Origin: CALFER01 sp964472395
GTDB lineage: Bacteria; CSSED10-310; CALFER01
Assembly: GCA_964472395.1 (NCBI GenBank)
Contig: CAYYMM010000002.1
Location: 54,328 to 118,327, forward strand
Length of the DNA: 64,000 nucleotides
Direction of reading: 5' to 3'
In this document: in pieces, positions 26,388 through 35,519 of the stretch
How the letters are laid out: each line of letters starts with the position of its first letter
Position numbering within the stretch: the first letter of the stretch is position 1
The notes under the pieces: model-generated
Database searches by the model: none
Seen by the model: the letters and a program-made list of their open reading frames with translations, nothing else
What the model was told of the DNA's origin: nothing
Program-made: the position numbers and the translations under genes

Positions 26388-29369
26388 TTAGAAGGCGTAT
26401 TTGAGGCTGAGGCGGTACACGCGGGGTGTGCCCCAACCATCGGCCTGGCCGAAGAGTTCCGGTTTGTTCGGGTTGTAAACTTCGCTTTCGCTCACGATAC
26501 CCTGGTAATCCGTCACGTTTTCGACATCGAAGAGAACCGTCGCAGTACCCCACTTGCCGAAGCTGAAGGCGTTCTGCAGCGAAACATCGATGTTATAGAA
26601 CGAGGGAAGCTCATAACCGCCTCGGCCTTCGGGGAAGGACCACGGATAGCTGCGGTACGGCGGCCGACCGGTCCATGTGCTCGGATCATTGATATCGTTA
26701 TCCGGTTTATCGGGATCGTAGGTGAAGGGCGGAGCGCTGCGCTTGGAGTAGTAGTATCCCGTGCGGACGAACGCGTTCACGCCGAAGCTGAGTTCATACC
26801 AGTCGGTGAAGTCATAGTGGACTGAACCGGCCAGTTTGAAGTAGTGGCGTGCGGACCAGGGAAGTTCGCCGTAGAGATTGTAGGTCGTTCCATAGGTGTC
26901 GAACTGACCGCTGAACTGAGCGATACCGGTGTATCCCGGCTGAGCTTCCGTGACAGCGCCTTCGGCTTTTGAATACGTGTAACTGGCCTGCAGATCCCAG
27001 TTCTTCTGACGGGCGACTGCGTTGATTTCCAGACCGCTGTATTCACGTGTCGAACCTTCGGCGTTGGTCACATAATAAAGATGTTTGGAGTAATCTTTGC
27101 CGTTGTCGCGAGGATCGAACTTCTTGTTCGGATCGAGACCCGAGAAATCGTCCTTAACGCCACCGAGATATGTCCAGACGATGTTGCCGTCTTCATCCAC
27201 GAAGATACCGGTGTCTTCCAGCATGTCGTTGGATTCGCGGTGTGAGTAGTTCACGTTGACGGTGAAGTTCGGGAGGATTTCCTGTTCGATACCGACCGTG
27301 TATTCATCCGAGTATTCGGCTTCGATGTTCGGATCGATGAGGTTCCAGTCACCTTCTTCGTCTTCTTCTGTCGTGACCCAGTTGTTGTCATCGAAGAAGA
27401 AATCTTCATCCGGGATACCGTCTTTGTCGCGGTCGGACCACATCGGGCCTGTGTATTCCTGCTGACGATTGGCAACGTTGTTCGCAGCGAACGGCTGGAA
27501 CATACCGGGCAAAGAGAGATCGAACGGGTTGTAGAAGCGGCCCCAGAAACCGGAAACCGATGTCTTGCCGTTTCCGAATACATCCCAGTTCACGCCGAAC
27601 CGCGGAGCGAGCATGTCGTCGAACTTCATGTCGGCGTAGCGTTTGTGCGAGCCATCGGGATTCAGGTATGAACTGGCTTCGAACTGACCCCATTGCCAGG
27701 CTGGTACCGAGGATTCGTCGTCATCATTGTAGAATGTCGATGTCTCGTAACGCAGACCGATGTTGAAGGTCAGGTTATCGAGGACCGACCAGGTGTCCTG
27801 AATGAAGGCGCCGATGTAACGGCCGGATTCGGTCGCTGTACCTGCGTTGAAATAGATGTTCCGTGTGGCGTCAGTACCGGTGTAGTAATCCGGGTTGTTG
27901 GGATCGCCGACCGGAACCTGAGTGATGATGAACGACGCACCACCCGGACGGGCAGAGTAATTGTCGCGCGTCATAGTGTGCATTTCAGCGCCGGCTTTGA
28001 ATTCGTGTGAGCCACCGAGTTCTTCGACGAAGTAGTTGGCGATGAAGCTCAACTGCGTGCGGTCACGTTCGTCTTCCGACCAGCTGTCGCTGTTGTTGTA
28101 GAACTGCTGATAGTAGGTGTCATAGAAGGAGCCGTTGCGATAGTTCGAGATATCTTCGGTGGCAGGAACCGAATCGAGAATACCGAACGACGCTCCGGCG
28201 CGGGTGATGAAGAACAGCGAGGGACTGTAGAGCCAGGTCCACTCGATCGAGTAGAACGGTCCGCCCTGGGTCTGTTCATTGTAGGTTTCGGGAAGATTTT
28301 CGGCCGCGGCTCCGCTGGTGCCTTTGATCACGGCATCTTCACCGGAGTAGTTCACGACGATCTTGTGGGACTGAACCGGCTGGAAGGTGATCTTGGCATA
28401 CGGCAGATGGAAGGTGCGGCTCTGGTCGATGTTCACGTAATCATCGGGGTTGTTGGGATCCGCGCCGTACCGGCCGATCGTCTGGGAATTCAGATCGATG
28501 TTCGTGTACTGATAGGTCAGCATGAACCAGATTTTGTCCTTGAGAATCGGTCCTTCGAATGTGACGGTCGGTTCCCAGTAATCGTATTCGTCTTCCGCTG
28601 TCGGATGATCGGAATCAGCCTGCCAGTCGGAATTGACGTACTTCAACCGGATGATGCCGTGGAAATCGTTTCCACCCGAACGGGTTACGGCATTGACGAT
28701 ACCGCCGCGGGCACGGCCGTATTCGGCAGCAAACGCACCGGTCTGAACTTCGACTTCGGCGATCGCATCGGCGTTCAGGTTGGCGCCAAATGTCGAGGTC
28801 ACCGGGTCGGTGGTGTCGACGCCGTCGAACAGATACAGGTTATCCGTCTGAGCGGAACCCTTGACGCGCACGTTTCCGCTTCCGGTGATACCGCCGGACA
28901 TCGAGAATGCAGCGAAAAGGTCATCCGATCCGGGAAGACGCTCGGTCACTTCGCGTTCGATGGTCGTTTTCACGGTCGCGGCTTTCACATCGATAACCGG
29001 TGCTTCGGCCTGGACAACGACTGTTTCCTGCAGTTTCTGCATTTCCATCGCGAAATTGACGGTGGAAGTGCTGTTGACGGACACTTTGATGCCCGTCTGC
29101 TGAATGGTCTGCATGCCCATCAGCTCGGCTTTCAGATCATACGATCCCGGTGCCAGTTCCGGCATACGGAACGTTCCGGCCTGGCTCGTCACATCGATGC
29201 GCTCACCCGGCAGATTCGCTCCGGTAACCGTAATCGTGACTCCCGGAATCGGGTTCCCATCGGCATCCGTCACTTTGCCGGCAATGACACCGGTCAAAGC
29301 GGCGTAGGCTGTTCCACCGCCGATGAGGAGGGCCATCAAGCCCAGTGCAAATAATTTGCGAAGGTGCAT
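26388..29369 (-). CDS. Oar-type TonB-receptor-like outer-membrane protein, copy 2
   Basis: This 993-residue paralogue of the neighbouring receptor has the same order: signal peptide, CpReg domain, plug, barrel, and C-terminal Lys-Tyr-Ala-Phe. Long stretches are nearly identical, for example the plug around Asn-Leu-Asn-Ala-Asp-Ala-Ile-Ala-Glu-Val and the barrel around Ile-Val-Trp-Thr-Tyr-Leu-Gly-Gly-Val. Differences concentrate in surface-loop positions. A calcium-loop-like Asp-Arg-Asp-Lys-Asp-Gly-x-x-Asp near residue 655 is kept. The start ATG has AAGGAGG upstream. The next gene upstream on this strand is the CpReg-TPR protein, about 100 bases away. No TonB box was identified, so TonB energisation is not shown. 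Confidence 0.93.
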   Translation of the reverse strand: MHLRKLFALGLMALLIGGGTAYAALTGVIAGKVTDADGNPIPGVTITVTGANLPGERIDVTSQAGTFRMPELAPGSYDLKAELMGMQTIQQTGIKVSVNSTSTVNFAMEMQKLQETVVVQAEAPVIDVKAATVKTTIEREVTERLPGSDDLFAAFSMSGGITGSGNVRVKGSAQTDNLYLFDGVDTTDPVTSTFGANLNADAIAEVEVQTGAFAAEYGRARGGIVNAVTRSGGNDFHGIIRLKYVNSDWQADSDHPTAEDEYDYWEPTVTFEGPILKDKIWFMLTYQYTNIDLNSQTIGRYGADPNNPDDYVNIDQSRTFHLPYAKITFQPVQSHKIVVNYSGEDAVIKGTSGAAAENLPETYNEQTQGGPFYSIEWTWLYSPSLFFITRAGASFGILDSVPATEDISNYRNGSFYDTYYQQFYNNSDSWSEDERDRTQLSFIANYFVEELGGSHEFKAGAEMHTMTRDNYSARPGGASFIITQVPVGDPNNPDYYTGTDATRNIYFNAGTATESGRYIGAFIQDTWSVLDNLTFNIGLRYETSTFYNDDDESSVPAWQWGQFEASSYLNPDGSHKRYADMKFDDMLAPRFGVNWDVFGNGKTSVSGFWGRFYNPFDLSLPGMFQPFAANNVANRQQEYTGPMWSDRDKDGIPDEDFFFDDNNWVTTEEDEEGDWNLIDPNIEAEYSDEYTVGIEQEILPNFTVNVNYSHRESNDMLEDTGIFVDEDGNIVWTYLGGVKDDFSGLDPNKKFDPRDNGKDYSKHLYYVTNAEGSTREYSGLEINAVARQKNWDLQASYTYSKAEGAVTEAQPGYTGIAQFSGQFDTYGTTYNLYGELPWSARHYFKLAGSVHYDFTDWYELSFGVNAFVRTGYYYSKRSAPPFTYDPDKPDNDINDPSTWTGRPPYRSYPWSFPEGRGGYELPSFYNIDVSLQNAFSFGKWGTATVLFDVENVTDYQGIVSESEVYNPNKPELFGQADGWGTPRVYRLSLKYAF

Positions 29370-29468
29370 AACGTCAAGACCTCCTTATAAGATTGGTGTT
29401 TCGGTTGCACTCTCTTGCAACTTGCTTTTCCAAGCAACCCCGTTTCAATAAATCCGGTGTATCCGGCA

Positions 29469-30479
29469 CTACTTTCCTTTCTTGGCTTGTTCCTTGAGCA
29501 ATTTGACGGTGTCTTTCGCATTTTTCAATTGCTCAGGATTCGCCTGAGGATTCTTCTCGAGAACCGCCTGATACTGCTGATACACTTCCAGAGCCTTGGT
29601 CATGTTCTGTTCCTGTATATACAAATCCCCCAACAGGGCCAGCCCATCACCGTACTCCGGGTTCTTCTCACGACAAATCTCGAGCCACTGAATCGCTTCC
29701 GCGAATTTCTTGTCTTTGATGTCTATGTTCGCCAGATTGAACAGAACCGTCGCATCCGGAACATCTTTGACCAGGTCCGACCAGACCGCTTTCGCATTCG
29801 CATAATCCTGCTTGATCATGTAACTGGCGCCAAGCAGCCGATGGATATCGAGTTTGGAGGCGCCTTCCGTATCGAGTTCCTTCGCCTTGGTCAGGTAGGT
29901 GATGGTTTCATCCACCTTGTGTGCGTTGAAAGCAAACTGACCCAGGAGCAGGTAATCGAGATATGACACGGCGGGATCGAGCTCGATCGCTTTTTTCAGA
30001 TGCGTCTCGGCCGCAGCTACATCACCGGCTTCATACGCTTTGATTCCCTGATTGTGCTCGTCCTTGGCGAACAGCTTGTTCTTCTCTTCTTCCGTCATGC
30101 CTGCCAGAACCTGTTCCTTGTGCGCTTCCTTGGCCTCTTCGATCGTCAGCATGGTCCAGTCCTGCTTGACTTTGACGCCGGCCCGGAGCTTCACTTTGCC
30201 TTCAAGATCCTGGTAACCTTCCTTCGTCGCCTTGATCTTGTATTCGATCGGATCGACGCCGTTGATCATCGCCTTGCCGTCCTCGTCCGTCGTGATCTCG
30301 TATTTCATCGTATCAAACTCGACGGCCTGAAGCGTGATCAGAACGCCTTCAATGGGTTTTTTATCCTTCGAATCGATCGACACGATGAGACGTCCCTTGA
30401 TGTCCGCCGACACGCCGATCGCGCACAGAACCATCCCCCCGATCACCAACCAACTCATCAAACCGTTTTTATTTCGCAT
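29469..30479 (-). CDS. Exported CpReg-TPR repeat protein
   Basis: This 336-residue protein has a signal peptide (hydrophobic ~9-24, Val-Ser-Ala cleavage), a carboxypeptidase-regulatory/Ig-like domain at ~27-100, a charged linker, and about five tetratricopeptide repeats from ~140 to 310 (Gly-Ile-Lys-Ala-Tyr-Glu-Ala-Gly-Asp-Val-Ala-Ala-Ala-Glu is one A-helix pair). The C-terminus is a Lys-rich helix. It is probably a periplasmic scaffold. Its adjacency to the receptors, and the CpReg domain shared with them, suggests a common complex or pathway (inference). ATG 30479 has GGAG eight bases upstream; a GTG three codons earlier overlaps that site. Confidence 0.85.
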   Translation of the reverse strand: MRNKNGLMSWLVIGGMVLCAIGVSADIKGRLIVSIDSKDKKPIEGVLITLQAVEFDTMKYEITTDEDGKAMINGVDPIEYKIKATKEGYQDLEGKVKLRAGVKVKQDWTMLTIEEAKEAHKEQVLAGMTEEEKNKLFAKDEHNQGIKAYEAGDVAAAETHLKKAIELDPAVSYLDYLLLGQFAFNAHKVDETITYLTKAKELDTEGASKLDIHRLLGASYMIKQDYANAKAVWSDLVKDVPDATVLFNLANIDIKDKKFAEAIQWLEICREKNPEYGDGLALLGDLYIQEQNMTKALEVYQQYQAVLEKNPQANPEQLKNAKDTVKLLKEQAKKGK

Positions 30480-30506
30480 GATCGTCACTCCATAAAATCT
30501 CGATGA

Positions 30507-30535
30507 AAACTAGCCAATTCCTGACGCATTGTCAA
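30507..30535 (-). promoter_or_regulatory. Strong sigma-70-like promoter of CpReg-TPR gene
   Basis: On the minus strand a consensus TTGACA (30535-30530) and TAGTTT (30512-30507) are separated by 17 bases. The predicted start is about 30500, about 20 nt before the ATG at 30479. It is the best sigma-70 match I saw in the window, which fits an abundant envelope protein. Confidence 0.65.
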
Positions 30536-30639
30536 CCTGAAAGCAATCTCATTTAAAATCCTGTCCATGTTCCCGGCAATCTCGATTCTAACTCCTCTCC
30601 AAAACACTAGTTTATCGTAAAACAATCAAAAATCAAAGT

Positions 30640-32037
30640 CTATCTCGCAGACGCATCCGCGACAGTCGCGAAAAAATCATACGGCCCGACATCTTCGATC
30701 CGCGCCGCCACAAACGTCCCCGGCGCAATCATCCGATCCAGATGCACCACCGAATCGACCTCCGGAGCCTGTGACTCCATCCGTCCCACCGCTCCACCTT
30801 CCCCACACTCATCCACCAGCACCACTCGCATCGCTCCCATCAATTCCCCATTCCGCTTCTCCACAATCCCCTGCTGGATCTGCATCAACTCCGCCCGCCG
30901 TTCCTCGGCAAGCCCGGATTCAATGGTCCGATGCAAATTCCAGGCCGCTGTATCTGGTTCCGGTGAGAAGCAAAAGACGCCGAGATGATCCGCCAACCCG
31001 TCCTCGACAAACGCCCGCAACTCCCGATACGCACGGATCGTTTCCCCCGGGTATCCCGTCATCAGCGTCGTCCGGATCGTGATCCCGGGAACCCGTCTCC
31101 GAATCTTCTCGAAAATCCGCCGAATCTCGACGACGGACCCCGACCGGTGCATCCGCCGCAAAACACTTCGATCCACATGCTGGATGGGCAGATCGAGATA
31201 CTTGCAGATGGTCCCCAACTCCGCCACTCGATCCAGAACCCGGTCCGTGACGTGCATCGGATGCAGATACAGCAACCGCACCCAGCCCAGATCGTCCAGT
31301 TCCACGAGACGGTCCAGGAGCGCCGCGAGATCTCCCTGGCCGGCCTGTTCACTCCCGTACATTGCCGTGTCCTGCGAGATCAAGTCGATCTCACGGACCC
31401 CCCCCGCAATCAACTCCCGGACCTCACCGATGACCGTGTCCACCGGCTTGCTCCGATACGCCCCGCGCAGATACGGGATTCTGCAATACGCGCACCGGTT
31501 CGAACAGCCATCGGCAACCTTGACATACGCATACGACACGGGTGTCACCGGAAGTCGTCGCAAAATCTGCTCCGAAAACGCCTCAGGAGGTTCCCGGGCC
31601 GAGATTTGCCCGGGCAAATTCCCCATCACGACATCCACGAGCGCTTCGTGATCGAACGGCGAAACAAACCGGTCGGAAGCGCTGTCCAGTTCACTCTCGA
31701 GAATCCCGCGATCACGATCCGCCATGCATCCCGTCACGACGATCCGTTCCAGGCGCCCGAGACGGCGGAAAGATGCCATCTCCCGGATCGTCTCCACGGC
31801 CTCATCACGTGCCGCCTGCAGAAAACCACAGGTGTTGACAATGATGACGTCCGCCTCCGCGGGATCACTCGTAATCCGCAACCCCGCGTCCCGGATGCTC
31901 CCGAGCATGGTCTCGGCATCCACCGTGTTCTTGGCACATCCCAGTGATACCATCGCCACGACCGGTTTTCTGCGCCGTCTTTTCTCGGTCCCCGATCGAG
32001 ACCCTTCCGGGGAGGATGTTCCCCTTCCGTCACGCAT
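30640..32037 (-). CDS. rimO: Ribosomal protein S12 methylthiotransferase RimO
   Basis: This 465-residue protein is a radical-SAM methylthiotransferase. The N-terminal UPF0004 domain has its three cluster cysteines (Gly-Cys-Ala-Lys-Asn, Asn-Thr-Cys-Gly-Phe, Gly-Cys-Met-Ala). The radical-SAM core has Cys-Ser-Asn-Arg-Cys-Ala-Tyr-Cys, and a TRAM-like C-terminus follows. The Ser-Leu-Gly-Cys-Ala-Lys-Asn signature and the Tyr-Ala-Tyr-Val-Lys-Val-Ala-Asp-Gly segment point to RimO, which modifies the conserved aspartate of S12, rather than MiaB. A basic 25-residue N-terminal leader precedes the domain. It overlaps the upstream pgsA-like gene by 8 bases. Confidence 0.93.
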   Translation of the reverse strand: MRDGRGTSSPEGSRSGTEKRRRRKPVVAMVSLGCAKNTVDAETMLGSIRDAGLRITSDPAEADVIIVNTCGFLQAARDEAVETIREMASFRRLGRLERIVVTGCMADRDRGILESELDSASDRFVSPFDHEALVDVVMGNLPGQISAREPPEAFSEQILRRLPVTPVSYAYVKVADGCSNRCAYCRIPYLRGAYRSKPVDTVIGEVRELIAGGVREIDLISQDTAMYGSEQAGQGDLAALLDRLVELDDLGWVRLLYLHPMHVTDRVLDRVAELGTICKYLDLPIQHVDRSVLRRMHRSGSVVEIRRIFEKIRRRVPGITIRTTLMTGYPGETIRAYRELRAFVEDGLADHLGVFCFSPEPDTAAWNLHRTIESGLAEERRAELMQIQQGIVEKRNGELMGAMRVVLVDECGEGGAVGRMESQAPEVDSVVHLDRMIAPGTFVAARIEDVGPYDFFATVADASAR

Positions 32038-32611
32038 GGATCTGCCCGATGATGTCCCGATGAGCCCAAATGTAATCCACCATCGAATACAACGTCACGA
32101 TGACCACCAGCAGCATCGTCCACCACGATACCTCCGCCAGCGGAAACGCAGGCATCAAATCCGTGATGAGCCGTCCCAGGAGAATGACAAAGATCGCAAT
32201 CGCTTGCGAAACGGCCTTGATCTTTCCCGATTTTCTCGCGGAAAGCACAATGTTTTCACCCCTCACCACGAGCCTGAGAAACGAAATCGCCGTCTCCCGG
32301 TAAAACAGAAGCACCACCATCCAGGCCGGAGCGAGTTGCATCCACCAGAAACAGAAAAAGAACGTAAATCGGTACACATAATCCGCGAACGGGTCGAACA
32401 GCTTCCCGAAATCCGTGACCTGACCCCGGTCCCGCGCCAGTTTTCCATCTAGCGCATCGCTGATCTCCGAGAATGTTGCCACCATGACAAGAAACCCGTT
32501 GACAGCCCATTGCCAGCTCAGCCCGGGATGCGACAGATCGAACCACGTCACCAGAAAAATCAGCGGCGACATGCACAATCTCACGAAGGTCAATCGATTG
32601 GATAACGTCAT
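32030..32611 (-). CDS. pgsA: CDP-alcohol phosphatidyltransferase (PgsA-like)
   Basis: This 193-residue integral membrane enzyme has the full CDP-alcohol signature Asp-Gly-x2-Ala-Arg-x8-Gly-x3-Asp-x3-Asp around residues 53-75. Family members attach glycerol-3-phosphate or another alcohol to CDP-diacylglycerol; size and sequence favour phosphatidylglycerophosphate synthase. Start ATG 32611 has GGAG eight bases upstream and overlaps the preceding radical-SAM stop (ATGA). The alcohol substrate is inferred. Confidence 0.8.
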   Translation of the reverse strand: MTLSNRLTFVRLCMSPLIFLVTWFDLSHPGLSWQWAVNGFLVMVATFSEISDALDGKLARDRGQVTDFGKLFDPFADYVYRFTFFFCFWWMQLAPAWMVVLLFYRETAISFLRLVVRGENIVLSARKSGKIKAVSQAIAIFVILLGRLITDLMPAFPLAEVSWWTMLLVVIVTLYSMVDYIWAHRDIIGQIHA

Positions 32612-33948
32612 TTCCGTATCTCCGGGTTTCGACTCAACAACCCCCGTTTCAAGCGCCACAGCAAAGAATACACCGAAAACAGGGCATCGAGAAAGCGGGT
32701 GCGGCGATTCATGTAAAAAGTCTTCTTCAATCCCTCCATCGAATCCGGCAACAGATCCCAGTCGCGATCGATCACACCCTCACCGACGGCAATTTCCCAC
32801 AGCGGCGTATGCGGCTCGATCCGCGCATCTCCGAAGATGATCCCCCCCGCCTTCGACCCGAGCCTGCGCTTCGTTCGGATCGCAAATCGGATCATCCGCA
32901 GAAACGATTCCAGTGTCTGCCCGGGAGGATTCCAGAAGAAGTTGAACGCGACCCGGACTCCGTCCAGTCCGGCCGCGCTGTCGACCACACGATCGATATC
33001 CGCCGTACCGATCGATTTCCCCAGCCGTTCGAGGACCCGGTCATCGTACGCATCGGGCGAAAACGAGAATTCGGGACATCCCGTATCCCTGCAGAGCATC
33101 ATGAACTCCCGATCCATGCCTCTTTCGGTAAACCATCCCCTCCATCGAACGGACACTCCGCCAGCCTTCATCGCCTCCAGTATCTCGATGGACCGCTCCC
33201 GTGGCAGGTTGAACACACCATCCACGAATGTGATCTCGCGCACCCCCCGCTCGCCCAACACCCGGATCTCGTCGATAACCGACTCCACCGGACGCAACCG
33301 GAGACATGCGCCATTCAATTGTGGATATGTGCAGTAGATGCACCCCAGCGGACATCCCCGCTTCGTCTGGACGCCGACTCCGCCCTGATGCTCGTACGGG
33401 AGGGGATCCAGCAGATCATATCGGGGGATACCGAGACGCCCGATGTCGGGCAACCGGGGCACTCCCGTGAACGCGATCGCGCCTTCGCGCCGGAAATAGA
33501 CTCCCGGGACCGTTTCAGGTCGATCAAGCGCATCCACGAGCACCGGCAGGGTTTCCTCGGCTTCGAGAAACACCCCCAGATCCGCCTCCGGAATCCGCCG
33601 CATAACGGCCTCCGGAAACAGCGAAAAACCCGATCCGCCCAGGAGAATCACCGCATGCGGACACACTTTCTTGACATCCTGGACGAATGCCGTGAGATGC
33701 AGAAAGTAATAGAACAGATCCCGGCGCATCTGCGAATCGATGTTCCGAATCGAAACCCCGATCAGATCCGGCTCGAATTCCTGCAACGCCATAAGAGTTC
33801 GGGCATCTGAGTCCCGATTCGGGTCGAAAAGCCTCATGGTGTGACCAGGAAGGTATGCGGCCAGAGTGGCTATTCCGAGCGGATAGATGAGGGGTTCCGA
33901 CCGTCCGAGCGGAGCCTGGATCAGCGCGATTCGCCTGGAACGTGACAA
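32608..33948 (-). CDS. B12-binding radical-SAM protein
   Basis: This protein of about 446 residues has an N-terminal cobalamin-binding-like domain (Tyr-Pro-Leu-Gly-Ile-Ala-Thr-Leu-Ala, then Leu-Leu-Gly-Gly-Ser-Gly) and a radical-SAM core with Gly-Cys-Pro-Leu-Gly-Cys-Ile-Tyr-Cys near residue 205. Class B radical-SAM enzymes methylate unreactive carbons or rearrange skeletons; the substrate here is unknown. Coupling with a phospholipid synthase gene hints at lipid modification, but that is only context. The start is not certain: no ATG is in place, and TTG 33948 or CTG 33954 (overlapping the NTPase stop) both follow an AGGAAGG. A longer frame overlapping the NTPase gene is rejected. Confidence 0.8.
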   Translation of the reverse strand: MSRSRRIALIQAPLGRSEPLIYPLGIATLAAYLPGHTMRLFDPNRDSDARTLMALQEFEPDLIGVSIRNIDSQMRRDLFYYFLHLTAFVQDVKKVCPHAVILLGGSGFSLFPEAVMRRIPEADLGVFLEAEETLPVLVDALDRPETVPGVYFRREGAIAFTGVPRLPDIGRLGIPRYDLLDPLPYEHQGGVGVQTKRGCPLGCIYCTYPQLNGACLRLRPVESVIDEIRVLGERGVREITFVDGVFNLPRERSIEILEAMKAGGVSVRWRGWFTERGMDREFMMLCRDTGCPEFSFSPDAYDDRVLERLGKSIGTADIDRVVDSAAGLDGVRVAFNFFWNPPGQTLESFLRMIRFAIRTKRRLGSKAGGIIFGDARIEPHTPLWEIAVGEGVIDRDWDLLPDSMEGLKKTFYMNRRTRFLDALFSVYSLLWRLKRGLLSRNPEIRK

Positions 33949-33950
33949 GG

Positions 33951-34511
33951 TCAGCGCTTCGCCTTCCTGACCGGGCGAGGGGGAGACATCCGGTTGAAAA
34001 GCTCCAGAATTTTCGCCGGAAGTTCGCTCCGATTCTGAGCCGTCACCGTGATCACGACACAATCCGGACGGTTCATGATCGTCGTGATGAACGGACTGGC
34101 AAAATTCTGAATAACGCCCAGCACCGGCTTCACAGAATCCAGACAACGCGTCGCCATATCCCGGAATTCGGCGCTGTAGCATTCCATCTTGCCGATCTGA
34201 TCGATGACGATCAGGTCCTTCTTGTCGAGCGCGTCCCGAAGGGCGGGAACGGCGACATCGGACATGACTTCGAGATCCACCCCGTATTTGGATACCTGAT
34301 AGGTACTTTTTTTGTTGATATGCGCCAGCACGGCCTGCTGACCGGTCAACGTCATCAACTCGACTCCCTTGTTCGTCTTTCCGGATTTGATCTCATGAGT
34401 CAGAAATCCGCCGGCCTGGAGCCACAGATCGCCCAGAATCACTTTGAGTATTTCCGTCTTTCCGATGCCGGGATCACCCGTCAGTAGAAAATTCTTGAAT
34501 TTGGCCGTCAT
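33951..34511 (-). CDS. THEP1-type nucleoside-triphosphatase
   Basis: This 186-residue P-loop protein has Walker A Gly-Asp-Pro-Gly-Ile-Gly-Lys-Thr at ~12-19, Gly-Phe-Leu-Thr-His-Glu-Ile-Lys (Gly-Phe-x-Thr-x-Glu is typical of the family), and Walker B Leu-Ile-Val-Ile-Asp-Gln-Ile-Gly-Lys-Met-Glu. This is the THEP1/DUF265 nucleoside-triphosphatase family, whose cellular role is poorly known. Start ATG 34511 has GGGGAGGAG upstream. It is directly followed by the B12/radical-SAM gene, a pairing that may be functional. Confidence 0.88.
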   Translation of the reverse strand: MTAKFKNFLLTGDPGIGKTEILKVILGDLWLQAGGFLTHEIKSGKTNKGVELMTLTGQQAVLAHINKKSTYQVSKYGVDLEVMSDVAVPALRDALDKKDLIVIDQIGKMECYSAEFRDMATRCLDSVKPVLGVIQNFASPFITTIMNRPDCVVITVTAQNRSELPAKILELFNRMSPPRPVRKAKR

Positions 34512-34604
34512 GCCGCCGCACTCCTCCCCGACGAATCCAACACGCCGGGCCAAAAGTACTACCTGTAATCGCCCCCGGTGTCAATTGATAGGCAACCGAC
34601 GGTC

Positions 34605-35501
34605 CTACTCAACCCGAAACCGTCCCAATGCATGTTCAAGATACGCCCCGACAGTCGCGGGTAACGCGTCAAATCCCATCACCGCAAGAGTCTCGCTAAA
34701 CGGCCGCCATACGCGGGGATCCGACTGCCCGAACATCACGACTCCATTCAACCCGAGCAATCCCGCTAGATGCGCCGGCCCGGAATCATTCCCCAGGAAT
34801 GCCGTCGCACAGGACATCGCTGCTGCCAGACGATCCAGCGGAAACCCTTCGAGAATCCGGTCGCGGCCGCGGTCCATCACCGACATGACCGAGTCTCGGC
34901 TGTCCGCCGGACCGACGATCCAATCCACGCCGGGCCACATGCCTGGCGCTGTCTGATCCAATGCCTCCCTCATCCGCCCCGCACCCCATTGCTTTTTCGT
35001 TGATCCGGCACCGGCATGCGCCACGAGTCGCCCGGGTTCTCCAGCGCTCATCCCGGATCGGACACACAGAAGCGGCGGGGTCACGGACTCCCATTCCGTC
35101 TCGGTCGGAGGCGGGACCAATATACCGGCAACGTGCCGATAGACCCATTCCCGCGACTCCCCCGGCAGCGGTTCGACAACAACCGCCCTCTCCCCGAAAT
35201 GATGTCGGGCCATAATCGCCAGATCACTCGACAGCCTCGCGAACACGATTGCCTGATCCGACATGCTCCAGACCCCGCGAATCCGCTCCGGAACACTTCT
35301 CTGCGACCATTGCCACAGCGGCAGGGAATCCTCATCGATCGCGTCGATATCCTCGATCATTCGCATGAGAGGGATATACCGCGCAGGGCACTGGACGGTG
35401 ACCCGGATCCCGGGAAACCGCAGTTTGAGGAGATGGATGAGGGGGACGATGGCGAGGAAATCGCCGAGAGCGCCACCGCGCCGCAAGAGAATCGATCGCA
35501 T
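34605..35501 (-). CDS. GT9 (heptosyltransferase-like) glycosyltransferase
   Basis: This 298-residue protein has Arg-Arg-Gly-Gly-Ala-Leu-Gly-Asp-Phe at residues 7-15 (acceptor loop), Ala-His-Ala-Gly-Ala-Gly-Ser-Thr-Lys-Lys-Gln-Trp near 165, and Gly-Asn-Asp-Ser-Gly-Pro-Ala-His-Leu-Ala near 245 (nucleotide-sugar pocket). These are hallmarks of the ADP-heptose:LPS heptosyltransferase family (GT9). It is somewhat shorter than WaaC/WaaF. Presumably it builds LPS core or another surface glycan on the inner-leaflet face; the donor sugar is not shown by sequence. About 93 bases separate it from the THEP1-like gene, so co-transcription is possible. Confidence 0.85.
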   Translation of the reverse strand: MRSILLRRGGALGDFLAIVPLIHLLKLRFPGIRVTVQCPARYIPLMRMIEDIDAIDEDSLPLWQWSQRSVPERIRGVWSMSDQAIVFARLSSDLAIMARHHFGERAVVVEPLPGESREWVYRHVAGILVPPPTETEWESVTPPLLCVRSGMSAGEPGRLVAHAGAGSTKKQWGAGRMREALDQTAPGMWPGVDWIVGPADSRDSVMSVMDRGRDRILEGFPLDRLAAAMSCATAFLGNDSGPAHLAGLLGLNGVVMFGQSDPRVWRPFSETLAVMGFDALPATVGAYLEHALGRFRVE

Positions 35502-35519
35502 GCCGTGACGCCGCCGCGA

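Noticed and set aside
33949..34182. N-terminal extension of the B12/radical-SAM protein over the NTPase gene
   Set aside because: It would overlap the NTPase by its C-terminal 230 bases out of frame; the extension is shadow-like and the domain begins at the later start.
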